From Cylindrotheca closterium (taxonomy: Eukaryota > Bacillariophyta > Bacillariophyceae > Bacillariales > Bacillariaceae): DNA of 64,000 nt. Where the stretch lies: the NCBI GenBank assembly GCA_933822405.4, contig CAKOGP040001803.1:335687-399686 (forward strand), in the 5' to 3' direction. Shown one piece after another: positions 42,108 through 52,681 of this stretch (position 1 is the stretch's first letter; the number at the start of each line of letters is the position of its first letter). A model generated the notes under the pieces. The model ran no database searches, was not told the origin of the DNA, and saw only the letters and a list, made by a program, of their open reading frames with translations. The translations under genes and the position numbers were made by a program.

Positions 42108-44134
42108 ATGAAGGTACGAAAGGCATTTCAGAAAAAGACTACGAAGCCCAAGTCTCCCGAACCAGAGGAGAGCAGTGACAGTGATGAACCTCAGGTAGAA
42201 AAGGTGGTGATCCATGTTCAATCATCATCAGAAGAAGAAGACAACGACGATGATCAATCTTCGAATGCTTCCTATGGAGTCAATGATTCATCTCTCGATT
42301 TAGGTGACAGCGATAACGAGATTGATAGTGTTGCATCTACCGATGCGCCACCCGAGAAGCAAAATACTTTTTCTGATGACAATGCCAAATGGCTCAAACC
42401 CAAGAAGGCAACAATTGACTTGCTTTCGTCTAGCGGGGACGAGGCAGAGAACGGAAAGGAGGAAAAGGGAGAAAACGACAACAGTGACGCTGAAAGTCAA
42501 GATGACGATGATGATGACGATGACGAAAGTGTTGAACTCGATGTCGAACGAAAATCTCGATTATTGGATGAGAGAATGCAAGAAGAAGAGGACGAAGCCG
42601 ATGAAGAAATGAGAGATGCTGTTTCCAAACATACGTCTGTATACCATCTTCCCACAAGAGAAGAGCTAGATCGAGATGCGGACCGCGTTGTTCCTCCATC
42701 CGAGCTTCGGTCTCACGTCGACCAAATCCTCGAAGTATTGGCAGATTTCAAGGAACGTCGTGAGCCAGGTCGTACCAGAAGTGAATATGTTGATCAACTT
42801 GGTCTTTTCATTGCCGAGCTCTATGGATACCTTCCAGAACTGATTGAATACTTTTTGTCCATGTTCAGTCCTGCTGAATGCCTCGAGTTTGTGGATTACT
42901 CTGATAAACCAAGACCGATGGTCATCCGAACAAACACATTGAAAGCAAGAAGAAAGGATTTGGCCCTCGCTCTCATGAAAAGAGGTGTCACTCTTGATCC
43001 TCTTGCTCCTTGGTCCAAGGTCGGATTGAAGATTATTGAGAGTTCCGTTCCTATTGGCGCTACACCAGAGTACCTCAGTGGACATTACATGCTCCAAAGT
43101 GCGGCATCCATGTGCCCCGTAATGGCACTATCACCAGAACCCAAAGAAAGAGTCTTAGACATGTCCGCAGCCCCGGGTGGAAAAACTTCTTACATGGCAC
43201 AATTAATGAAAAACACAGGAGTCATCTTTGCCAATGATTTGAGACCCGATCGTCAAAAGGCAACCGTCGCCAACATGCATCGTTTGGGTGTCAAGAATGT
43301 GATTGCTTGCACTCATGATGGCCGAAAAATGCCCAAACAGTTCAAGCACTACAAGTTTGACAGGATTTTGTTGGATGCACCTTGTTCCGGATTGGGTGTC
43401 ATTAGTCGAGACCCCAGTTGTAAGGTTCAACGTACCATTGCCGATGTCAACAAGACTGCTCATCTTCAAAAGGAGTTACTGTTGGCGTCAATTGATATGC
43501 TCAACCACAAGAGCAAGACCGGAGGCGTGATGGTGTATTCCACATGCAGTGTCAGTGTGGCTGAAAACGAAGAGGTCGTCAACTACGCATTGCAAAAAAG
43601 AGACATCAAGATCATTGATACTGGATTGGATTTTGGTAGGTTTACACGATTGTTTGCTGTCTCGCTCCCCATTGATTACTTTGCTAACCCTTGATTTTGT
43701 CACCAACTTTAGGTTCTCCTGGCTTCACAAGATACCAGCAAAAGAGATTCCACCCATCGGTGGCCTTGACACGTCGATTCTACCCACATGTTCACAATAT
43801 GGATGGTTTCTATGTCTGCAAGATTCAAAAGTTGAGCGACAAGATCCCAGGGGAAACGAAGAACGAGGAGCCTGTCGAAGAGAAGGAAGTAGTGGCAGCC
43901 AAGCCGGTCAAGATCAACAACGATAACAAAAGCAATAGAGCACCCAAGGCCAAGGGAGCTGGAAAAAAGAAAAGGGGCAAGGGAAAGAAAAGAGCTGCAT
44001 CCGAGGAACCACGAGAACCAGCCAAGGACAACAAGATGTCGGTTCCACCGGCCATGCAACAGCAAAAGAAGAAGAAAAAGCCGAATGCTAAGATGTCAAA
44101 GCCTCGTCGAATGAGAGCCGATCACATCATGTAG
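42108..44134 (+). CDS. NOP2: NOP2/NSUN-type rRNA (cytosine-5) methyltransferase
   Basis: Exons 42108..43635 and 43713..44134 (77-bp GTAGGT..TAG intron) give 649 aa. The N-terminal 190 residues are an acidic, Ser-rich nucleolar-type region. The RsmB/NOP2 core (about 240-555) has [40 protein letters not shown] (SAM site), [15 protein letters not shown] (Cys near 425, used for product release) and [15 protein letters not shown] (catalytic Cys near 477); after splicing, [18 protein letters not shown] and [20 protein letters not shown] complete the family signature. NOP2 makes an m5C in large-subunit rRNA and is needed for 60S assembly in the nucleolus. The tail is extremely lysine-rich. Confidence 0.95.
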
Positions 44135-44282
44135 ACACAACATCTACAGGTAGAAATCTAGTCACAATATCTCGTTACCAATTAAAAATAGTCCTAGTCT
44201 ATTTTTAACGAAAACAACAATAGATTCATGCAATAGTGGAATTCGATGAAGCAGCTATACACATATATGTTCATTCAGACTT

Positions 44283-46036
44283 TCAGACGTCCACAGAAGT
44301 TGTGGGTGGTGGGTAGAGTTCAGCGTAAATCTTGGTGGACATCAAGAGTGTTCCAAAGGCAGTGCATCCAATCAGGTACATCCAGACATAGAAAATGTCA
44401 ACAGCCTTCAAGGGTTCAATGGCCAGCAAACCAATCGAGGCAGTGATGGAACCACATCCATTGATGAGTCCGGTGACAGTTCCGAGAGACTTGGTGGATC
44501 CCTTGACCGAAGGGTGGGATGCCAAATCGGCGGCGACAGCAGAAGTAATAATATTGTTGGGTCTGTGTGTGTGTGGGGGAAATAACAATGATTGTGAGTT
44601 ACTTGGACTAAGGAATCAACAACGAACGGCAGCTAATGCCAAGCAACAACTTACCCTCCAACAAGGATTCCCATCAATCCAAGGAGTGGCAGAATGACAA
44701 ATGGGCTAGGATCTTCCAAGTTGGCGTAGATAGCCATGACAACAATCAAGGAGCACATGAAGACTCCAATGACAGCTGCCCGGCGTCCACCAAAGAGATC
44801 GGAAACGTATCCGACAATGATGCCTCCGGGCATCATGCCGACCGAGTACAAAGCGGCGATAAGATTGGCAGTGGAAGAGGTAAAGTTCTCTTCCAAGATT
44901 TGAGGAAGGTTGAAAAACATGGTATAGTTGACCAACTTGAAGAATCCAAAAGCCAAGGCGTATTGAGCAACCATAGGAATCTTGAAAGCATCGAGGTAGG
45001 AAATGGGAGGTGGTCCAGACTCGTCGACGGTCTCACCAGATTCGAGAGCCGCCTTTTTCTTGATTTCCAACTTGGCCATGCGATCCTTAACTTCGGGGGT
45101 GACAATGCCACTTTCGTAAGGATCAGCAACAAGTCCCAAGGTCAAGAAACCCCATGCAACGTTACAGAGGGCAGGGACAAAAAGAACCCACCAGTAGGGA
45201 AGTCCTAGGATGAAAATCAATGGAGAAAAGACTTGGGCAGTGATATCGCCGACATACTGATGGCAAGTCCAGAATCCAAAAATGGTTCCTCGCTTTTTGA
45301 TAGAGTCAGGATCACAAAACCAGTTTCCCATGACGGCAGTACCCACGGGTCCTCCGGTGGCTTGGAAGAAACCAAAAACGAAGTAGACTGCAACGATGAA
45401 TAGGTTTCCGAACCCGGGACTGACTTGCACCAAGTTGAACCAAATGGCAATGTTCAAGAGCAACAGACAGGCTCCACTTCCGAAAAGTCCGATCGATAGA
45501 ATGGTAGTGGGGTTGAAGGTATCACCGAGCTTTCCGTTGATAATGTTTCCAGCAGCATAAGTTCCCATGAAGACAGTGTCCATGGTGGCCATGACAATAG
45601 GGTCAAATCCACCAATATCAGGGTCCTTCAGCTTAGTCTTGATGGTGGAATAAGACTTTCGGGAAAAGTGGGCCATCAAGTAGCCTCCAAAGGTAACAAA
45701 GAAGGCCCATCTGCAAAAAGTCGGAAGAGAATGGAAAAAAAGGGTGAGAAGAATGCAATTTATCAAAAACGAGTCAATCTGTTCTTGGCAAAAGACTGAT
45801 TAGTGGCTATTGTGCGCATCAAGCATGGTTCATGTCATGGAGAACATCCAAAGTATTTCCATCTTGATGACCAACTGAATCCTTGTAGCCATACTTCGCA
45901 TCCATTTCCGCAACTGCTGCCGATCAAATTCTCACGGACAGAATGACTTTCGGACTTACGGTTGGTAAGCCTTCAAACGGCGAAACATCTCGAGATCTTC
46001 TTCCTTGCCCACGAGGGGCGTCGATTCACTTGGCAT
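44283..46036 (-). CDS. SLC37/GlpT-like phosphate-ester transporter (MFS)
   Basis: Exons 45960..46036, 44655..45710, 44283..44562 (introns 249 and 92 bp) give 470 aa with about 12 membrane segments. Exon 1 encodes a soluble N terminus (MPSESTPLVGKEEDLEMFRR) with an acidic-dileucine-like element that could sort it to an endomembrane. GGYLMAHFSRKSYSTIKTKL, the GKLGDTFNPTTIL loop, TGGPVGTAVMGNWF and RGTIFGFWTCHQYVGDI match the glycerol-3-phosphate / sugar-phosphate antiporter family. The central loop (residues about 220-265) is charged. Substrates in the family are G3P or glucose-6-phosphate exchanged for Pi; which one applies here is not decidable. It is convergent with NOP2 (148 bp). Confidence 0.88.
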
Positions 46037-46539
46037 CTTGGATAGGGTAGAGAGTAAATGTGTGGATTTGTTGAAATACCAGCAAATGGGCTTCGTCGTC
46101 GGCGGTCGTTGGCTGTCGGCTGTCGTCGACAGGCGAAGAATTCAGAGGAGAAGCCAAAGATCCAATCTCCAATCAAGATTCGCTTTTCCAAATCCACCAA
46201 TGAGAACTCATCCTCAATTCTTCTCCATACGAGCGACGGACGGATGGAAGGGTCAGCTTATTTCATATTGCTCATCTCTTGTCAATCGGGGGTGCTGGTT
46301 TGGGGGAAAGATCAAGTTTCGTCTGTCCCCATTCCGACGGCAACCATAACAATTAAATTGCATCATCGATCCCATCCATCATAACGAACATCAACCGTTC
46401 GCATTCATTCCGCACCTATTCCTTTGACTAGAGAGCAGTGTCTAGCTTCTCAAATCGAAGCGTGGTTCTTCAAACTGCGCAGCCGAAGGACAAAGGACAA
46501 AATCGCAATTTTGCTTCCGCCTAGCACGTTAAAAATACC
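46037..46539. other. Divergent intergenic region
   Basis: 503 bp between the MFS transporter and the P450 gene. Plus-strand frames here are antisense or random. No RNA gene or repeat was recognised. Confidence 0.45.
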
Positions 46540-48390
46540 ATGGAAGCAGAACAGGTAACATTGCAAGGGATATCCGTCGAGATCCAACCAATATCTTTCG
46601 GAAAACTTGCCATGGCTCATTTACCATCCATATTGCTGCCAGCTGTTTTCTTTTGTATAATTTCCCTCGCTATCCTTTTTGCCTTGCTGCGACGCAAATA
46701 CACTCAGCGGTTATTAGAGTCCTGTGGACTTCCCACTCTTCATTGGAGACCACGATTCGTCAATTACAAACCCTTTGAAGACGAACAAAAGCTGGCCTCT
46801 TCCAGCATTACGAGAATACTTCCTCGTATGCAACGACTGAAAGGCCCATATGGAATGTATGGGACGGTATATGGAATCTCGACGGCGGTGGTACACGTGG
46901 CTCATCCAGTTCCAACCAAGGCAATCTTTGGTATTAGTGCTGTCAGTACCAATAGCAGCAGCGACTCGAGCCGACCGTCCAACGCACCCAAAACGCGGCG
47001 GCGGTCTTCCGTGGTGAACAGCACAGGAGCCTCTAAGGCGCCAGCTTACAATCATTTCAAAAACTTCTGTGGCGAAGGCGTCTTTACAGCGGATGGAGAT
47101 GACTGGAAAGCCAAAAGGGCCTCGGTTATGCACTGCCTCATCAAAGGAACCAACAGCTCACTTTCGGAAGCTTCAATACGGCTAGAGCAAGAGGCCAATC
47201 AATCTGCTGATGCGTTTTGTGCTCAAATCAAACAGCTACAGTTGGATCAACATAAGAAGAGGCCATCTACCGACATCGTTCCTTTGTTACAGAGAGCAAC
47301 AGTGGGACTCATTTATAGATATATAACTCACGATGAGCCTAATTGGCAAAAAAGGGATGGGAAACAGCAAAAGAATGGACCTTCGTCCTTTTCCTCATCT
47401 TCGTCGCCGTCATATTCCGCAACCAGTATGAGTCAATTGCAGACATACATGGAGTCAATAATCCGCATTCGCATGATCATTTTGGCCCAGTCCCGATCGA
47501 TATGGTTCTTACTACCACGTTGGTGCTATCGCTTGTTTTCTTCCCTCTACAAGGATGAAGAAGAGACGTTAGGACCCATTCGATCCTTTGCCGAAGAAGC
47601 CTGCCATAGAGCCAAACCTGGCTCTCCCTTGGCTAACCTGAGTCAACGCAGCAGTCACGGTGGTGTGCGTGCCAACAATAACACTGAAAGTGACGGTATC
47701 CACAAGGATCTGTTGGATGAAACAATCACGCTACTCTTTGCTGGGCAAGATACCAGCGCGGCAACCCTGTCGTGGACTCTTCATTTGCTCAGCCTCTATC
47801 CTGATATCCAAACCAAACTAGCGGAAGAGATCAAGACGATTTTCGAGGAAGATGCGATTTGCGCAGAGAAACCAACAGTTGGAAGAAAAACCATCGTCAA
47901 GTTGCACTATTTGGATGCCGTTCTGAAAGAGTCCATGCGGCTGTACCCTGTGGCACCCTTTGTAGTACGAAAGCTGACAGCTGAAGTTCCAGTGCCTGCG
48001 GATAATCCAAAGGAACCTTCTGTGACACTACCAGCTGGATCGATTGCTTGCATTTGGATATATGGGTTACATCACAACCCCAAGTTTTGGGACCGACCCA
48101 ATGAGTTCCGTCCCGAACGTTGGCTTGATCCGCAACAAAAGGATCCCGGTCAGACCAATGGTGCCTACATGCCATTTGCTTCTGGTCCGCGAAACTGTGT
48201 TGGCCAACCATTGGCTTATATCGTTTTGAGAACGCTACTGAGTCGGATCATATCCGAGTACGAATTTAGAGACGAGAAACAGCGGAGAGGGGAAGATCCT
48301 GGTGTGTTAAGGAAAGACATGCAAGCTGGGTTTACTGTGTTGCCAAATGGAGGTGTTACCTTGACAATTCACAAAAGACAGCAATTATAA
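46540..48390 (+). CDS. Cytochrome P450 monooxygenase
   Basis: Intronless, 616 aa, longer than the usual 500 because of Ser-rich insertions (about 140-165 and 275-300). One N-terminal membrane anchor (about 28-50, [20 protein letters not shown]) precedes a basic segment, the ER-anchored microsomal layout. The I-helix [15 protein letters not shown] (near 397-411) has the oxygen-activation AGxDT motif, the K-helix ExxR is in KESMRLYP (near 465), the PERW motif is in [10 protein letters not shown], and the haem loop is [11 protein letters not shown] with the Cys ligand near 552. The proximal sequences resemble CYP4/CYP3-clan enzymes (fatty acid, sterol or carotenoid oxidation). The substrate cannot be predicted from sequence. 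Confidence 0.93.
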   Translation: MEAEQVTLQGISVEIQPISFGKLAMAHLPSILLPAVFFCIISLAILFALLRRKYTQRLLESCGLPTLHWRPRFVNYKPFEDEQKLASSSITRILPRMQRLKGPYGMYGTVYGISTAVVHVAHPVPTKAIFGISAVSTNSSSDSSRPSNAPKTRRRSSVVNSTGASKAPAYNHFKNFCGEGVFTADGDDWKAKRASVMHCLIKGTNSSLSEASIRLEQEANQSADAFCAQIKQLQLDQHKKRPSTDIVPLLQRATVGLIYRYITHDEPNWQKRDGKQQKNGPSSFSSSSSPSYSATSMSQLQTYMESIIRIRMIILAQSRSIWFLLPRWCYRLFSSLYKDEEETLGPIRSFAEEACHRAKPGSPLANLSQRSSHGGVRANNNTESDGIHKDLLDETITLLFAGQDTSAATLSWTLHLLSLYPDIQTKLAEEIKTIFEEDAICAEKPTVGRKTIVKLHYLDAVLKESMRLYPVAPFVVRKLTAEVPVPADNPKEPSVTLPAGSIACIWIYGLHHNPKFWDRPNEFRPERWLDPQQKDPGQTNGAYMPFASGPRNCVGQPLAYIVLRTLLSRIISEYEFRDEKQRRGEDPGVLRKDMQAGFTVLPNGGVTLTIHKRQQL

Positions 48391-48613
48391 CTTTTTAAGA
48401 TCGAGTCGATCGTGTCGTTTGACCAGTTGTCAACGTCTGTTCCACGTGTATGAATTACGATTTTTGAATTTCGTGGTTGCTATAGACCTCTACTATGTGT
48501 TCTACGTAATCCTACGCAGAACAGAGCCATCACAGAAATCGTTAGGATGTCAGATATCGAAAACACTTTGGAAACTATTCGTTTTCTGGAATTGTCAACT
48601 TAACAAAGCAACA

Positions 48614-50069
48614 ATGGGAAAGAAACCTAAGTCCTCGAGAGGAGCTAGAAAAGCTAAAGACCGCAAGCTCGACAAATCTACTTTACCTCCACCTCCAAAA
48701 GCTCTTGATGACGAGGTAAGGCATCAAGGCTATCATCGAATAGCAGCAACGCGATAATTTGACCAGTAATGATCGTGGAGCTAACCTTGTTTCGTTTCAT
48801 TTGCATAAATTTTAATGTTATGTGTCGTAGGTTGGTTCTGCGAAGCTTTTGGATGAGCCTTCGTTGCCTGGAAGTGGTTACAAAGCCCTAGACCGTGAGG
48901 GATATGATGATGGTGGTGTTGCCGATCTTACACTGGTGATTGATTTGGAGGATAGTGTCCTCAGACGCAAGCGTGGAGAGAACGAGTACTTCACAGCTCT
49001 GAAAGCCGATCTTCTTCCGCGTGTTACTAAAGGACCTCTTGCCCAAATGAGCCGTCGGGAACAAAAAATCAAACTTGCAAAGCTTCTATTCTCAGAAGAA
49101 GAACATGAAGAGGATAAGAACCCATCTGAAGTGTGGATGGACACTGTTGACGGAAACGAGGATGCTCAAACGAAGAAGCATCGTGTGGAGCGCCTGTCTT
49201 CTGCTCGCATGGCACTCAGTCTTTCCAGTGTCTTGAGAGAACCAGCTTGCGCCAGTTTGAGTCTTTCTGAGATCTCGAAGCGCAGATTAGCCTTGTATGG
49301 CAAAGATGGAGCCATCGATGCTCTAAGATGTGCCGATAAGGCCATCGAGATTGCTGGAGCTGGATTCTGGGATCGCGATGAAATCGAAGTTGAAGTGAGT
49401 CTTGATTTGACTGTGTTTTTGTTTTTGTTGTTGTTGGAGGATCTAATGTCTCGTTGGTTCTTTATTTAGGCCGAGGATATCCCCAAAATTGATCCAAAGC
49501 ACGAGAAAAATGCAACTGCTCCTGGACTTGCCAACGAGGCTACTTTGAAGCTCTTGCCAGTTCGGGTTTCTCACCTTTGCTTGCGATCTGCATACCTACA
49601 TCGAGGAAATGCACTAGCTGCCCTTGGCCGAGAAGAGGAGGCTAAGGAATCCTACAATCAAGTTTTCCCAATGCTCAACGATGAACCCCGCTGTGGACGC
49701 TTGGATTGGGAGAGGAGTTCGTTGTACATCAACATTGGAAACACATTCAGCAGAAAGGGTAGCTTCGATGCTGCCAAGAAGAACTACGATATTGCCGAAC
49801 AACTTGGGCGCGATCACATCAAGGCTGAGGCCGGGAACAGAGTTGATGGTATGGGCATGGTCATTGTTGCGATGCGTGCTAGAGCATTTGCTTTGAAGAA
49901 AGCGGGAAAGGAGGCTGAAGGAAAGGAAGTTATGCGAGATGTTATCAAAATGCAGATTGAACTCAACGCCGAAAACGAGAAGAAGAAGGCAGAAGAAGAA
50001 GCCACCGCTGCCTCGGAGGCAGACAAGAATGTCGCCGCTGGAACCCAACCAGTTTCCGTTTCTTCGTAA
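48614..50069 (+). CDS. TPR-containing protein, function unknown
   Basis: Exons 48614..48715, 48831..49394 and 49470..50069 (introns 115 and 75 bp) give 421 aa. The N terminus is lysine-rich ([20 protein letters not shown]) and followed by [10 protein letters not shown]. Residues about 225-370 contain tetratricopeptide-like helix pairs: [40 protein letters not shown] and [20 protein letters not shown]. The C-terminal 50 residues are a coiled-coil-prone E/K/A run. I do not recognise an orthologue; a scaffold or co-chaperone role is plausible because TPRs bind peptides. No targeting signal is seen apart from the basic N terminus. Confidence 0.82.
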
Positions 50070-50318
50070 TACTACGTTTTAGAGGGGAAGGAAATAAGGT
50101 TGCAGCATGGATAGATTCTACACTTTAAGTAATGACCTAGTTTGATCTCTCCATATCATTCTTAGAAGCTGGTTTGTTTGCTGAGTGTAAGCGAGGTTGG
50201 TAGGTATCTAACAGACGGCATTGCGTTTGTGCGACATAATCTGAGATGTTTGGAGAAGGGAGAAATGGAAACTTGCACACAAAATCCAAAATGTAATGCT
50301 GCAAATTACGCAAGAATC

Positions 50319-50642
50319 ATGCAGCAAAAGTCGACACAAACATCGCGATTGGTAGACAATCTCCTGACTGGGGATCGAGCAGAACTCGAAGGAATTAGTT
50401 GCAACGATCCAAGTGGGCTATGTCTTCTATCCAAGGGAACCATGACGAGTGCCAACAATAGTGGCATATACACAACACTCGTGCGACTTGCAGCCCAACT
50501 TCAGACACAACAAGGAAATGTCGAGGTTCCGCTGATATCAATTGAAACCAAATCATACAGCATTATGGTTAAGGAATATGATGGACACGCTGTTGCGATG
50601 AAAGTACCAAGAACAGCGGCAAACGACGAGACAGACGAGTAA
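50319..50642 (+). CDS. LAMTOR5: LAMTOR5/HBXIP-like Ragulator subunit (roadblock fold)
   Basis: 107 aa from the ATG at 50319; an in-frame ATG at 50265 would add 18 residues. The region TSRLVDNLLTGDRAELEGIS, then GLCLLSKGTMTSANNSGIYT, VRLAAQLQTQQ, VPLISIETKSYSIMVKEYDG and AVAMKVP aligns along its whole length with animal LAMTOR5. LAMTOR5 is one of the roadblock subunits of Ragulator, which anchors Rag GTPases and mTORC1 on the lysosome. The call is from pattern and length; other roadblock/LC7 proteins are the alternative. It is convergent with DPAGT1 (58 bp). Confidence 0.68.
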   Translation: MQQKSTQTSRLVDNLLTGDRAELEGISCNDPSGLCLLSKGTMTSANNSGIYTTLVRLAAQLQTQQGNVEVPLISIETKSYSIMVKEYDGHAVAMKVPRTAANDETDE

Positions 50643-50700
50643 GGATCTTTGCAGCTACTTTACAGGTCGATATACACACTTTAAATTACGAGTCGATTCT

Positions 50701-52171
50701 TTAGTCAAAAAAAAATTTTGCAATATAATATCGAATGAACAGCCCAAACCCACAACTGGCCATCTGGAAAAGTAGCAATAGTGTACATAGATTTTTTTCA
50801 CTCATAGGGCCGAAAATAGAAAGGCACATGTTGATGACTGTCATGTTGGGTATATTTTCAGTTTTTGGATCCAAGCGATTCAGTCTCTTCAGCCATAGAT
50901 GTTCGCCAGGTTTGCATTCAAACGTTGACGGTTGCATCAGTCCCGCCTCGGGGTTGAATTTTGGCAATCGATGTCTTGGACATGGAACAATCTTAAAGAG
51001 TTGCGGTATTGACCAAAGGAAGTTGATCACCTGAGGCACAAAGAATAGTAAAAGAGTTTTGCTAAAATGCCCGAGAATCCCGACCACTGCAAACGTCATT
51101 CCGGCAAAGTAGCAGAATGTATCCCCAACAAAAACACTTGCTGGAAACCAGTTGTGGCGAAGGAGTGCCAAAGTCACGCCCACAAAGCTGAGCATTATCA
51201 TTGCTGAAAACAAATGATTTTCTTGACTCAATGATTGCGCCTTTATCTCCAGCAGGTTATGCAACAAAACTGCGCACCCAATAACGTAAGATTGTCCAGC
51301 CTCTAGACCGTTGATTCCAGCGTATATGTTGATTGCATTCGTGCAAAACACCGCAAGCAGTCCCATGTACAAAAGATAAAACAACCCAAGATCGACCAGA
51401 GTTCCATTTGCACTGAGATCAACATCAATGATGAAAGATACAAGCTTTCCAAGCAAAGTCAGTTCATAGTCCTCGACAATCCATGATCTCATTGGAATGG
51501 GAACAACAATTGAAGTGCTTCCGTTATAGCAGCAAAGAAGGGGTAATGATGCAACGCTCGGAAGAAAAAGTTTATACCGCCATGGCCACTCGAGGACATC
51601 GTCTGTGAATCCAAGGAAAAGCATGAAACAAACCGACAATAAAGCCGAGTTTAGGTCAAGCAGTTTTGCTGGGTAACTTGTAGCATATCCGACAGTACAA
51701 AACATCAAGCAAACAAGGAAAATTGTTCCTGGAGCAATTCCCAGGGCTTCAGGGATAGATTTCTCTGCGAGCGCGGTCCCACGTTTTCCAAGATCCTTCC
51801 CACAAATACCTCTCCTAAGAGTGTATTGCTATACAAATGATAAAAGAAACAATTGTTCGCGTATTTCCAATCAATGCATTAGATTCAAGAAACGCGCCGG
51901 ACAACCACCGCAAAGAAAAGAAATGCCTCACCTTTATGTTTGGAATGAGTTTGTCTGTAGCAACATAACCGAGTAGTCCAACAACGACATATGCAAGCAG
52001 TTGCGAGCCAACAGGTGGTCCAGTCACTGTTGAATCAGCTGCTGATTCGCGAAAGAGATGGAACCAACGTTTGACAACATCTAGAGGGCTATCAACCAAG
52101 ATTGTAAGATAATAGAGCGGAAAGAGAAGTGGAATCAATGCAAGGATATGGTTTGAAAGACTCATGTTCAT
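50701..52171 (-). CDS. DPAGT1: UDP-GlcNAc:dolichyl-phosphate GlcNAc-1-phosphotransferase
   Basis: Exons 51932..52171 and 50701..51828 (103-bp GTGAGG..TAG intron) give 455 aa (human about 408). There are about ten membrane segments. Family signatures: [44 protein letters not shown] (DD metal site), [36 protein letters not shown] and [15 protein letters not shown]. The enzyme makes dolichyl-PP-GlcNAc on the ER membrane, the first step of N-glycan precursor assembly and the tunicamycin target. The start at 52171 gives MNMSLSNH immediately before the first membrane helix; no upstream ATG is in frame close by. Splicing restores NIK-QYTLRRG. Confidence 0.95.
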
Positions 52172-52681
52172 GTCATTTGATGGAAGACGATAATTGTTCG
52201 GAAAAGTATGGTGAATCAATTTTGATAAGGGGGGAGAAACGGAATTGTGAGGGGGCGAGGAGAGTACTGTACTCCGTACTATATCGTATTGTGTAGTATC
52301 ATACAGTAGGTTCCGCTCGCTCTGTACCACTTTGATTGATACATCGATAATATGTACACTACAATTCCCGTGAAGCTGATGAGCAAATCATGAAGTCAAA
52401 AAAGTAGTCTCCTATCAGCTATTGAATATCAGAAGAGACGGTAAAATGATCAATCTGGATTAGGCGGAATAAAGAGAGAGCAACCAGGTTAGTGAAACTG
52501 TCGTGTTAATCTTTCTTGAGATTTGGAACTGATTCTACCTTCAGAAATGGGTAAGAAACCAGTCCACAAATGATTGATTCAGAAATCAGGTAAACGGTTG
52601 TTTCTATCTTCACGAGGCACCAGGAACATGAAACTCATTGCTGACATGTAAAACCATCTACCCACCTGTTTGCAACAGTCT
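52172..52681. other. Intergenic, promoter of DPAGT1 and 3' region of WDR3
   Basis: 510 bp between two minus-strand genes. It contains GTACTGTACTCCGTACTAT near 52264-52282 and CATACAGTAGG near 52302. No gene was seen. Confidence 0.45.

Noticed and set aside
46058..46384. 108-aa plus-strand frame upstream of the P450
   Set aside because: Overlaps the 5' exon of the MFS gene's promoter region, no domain, composition random.
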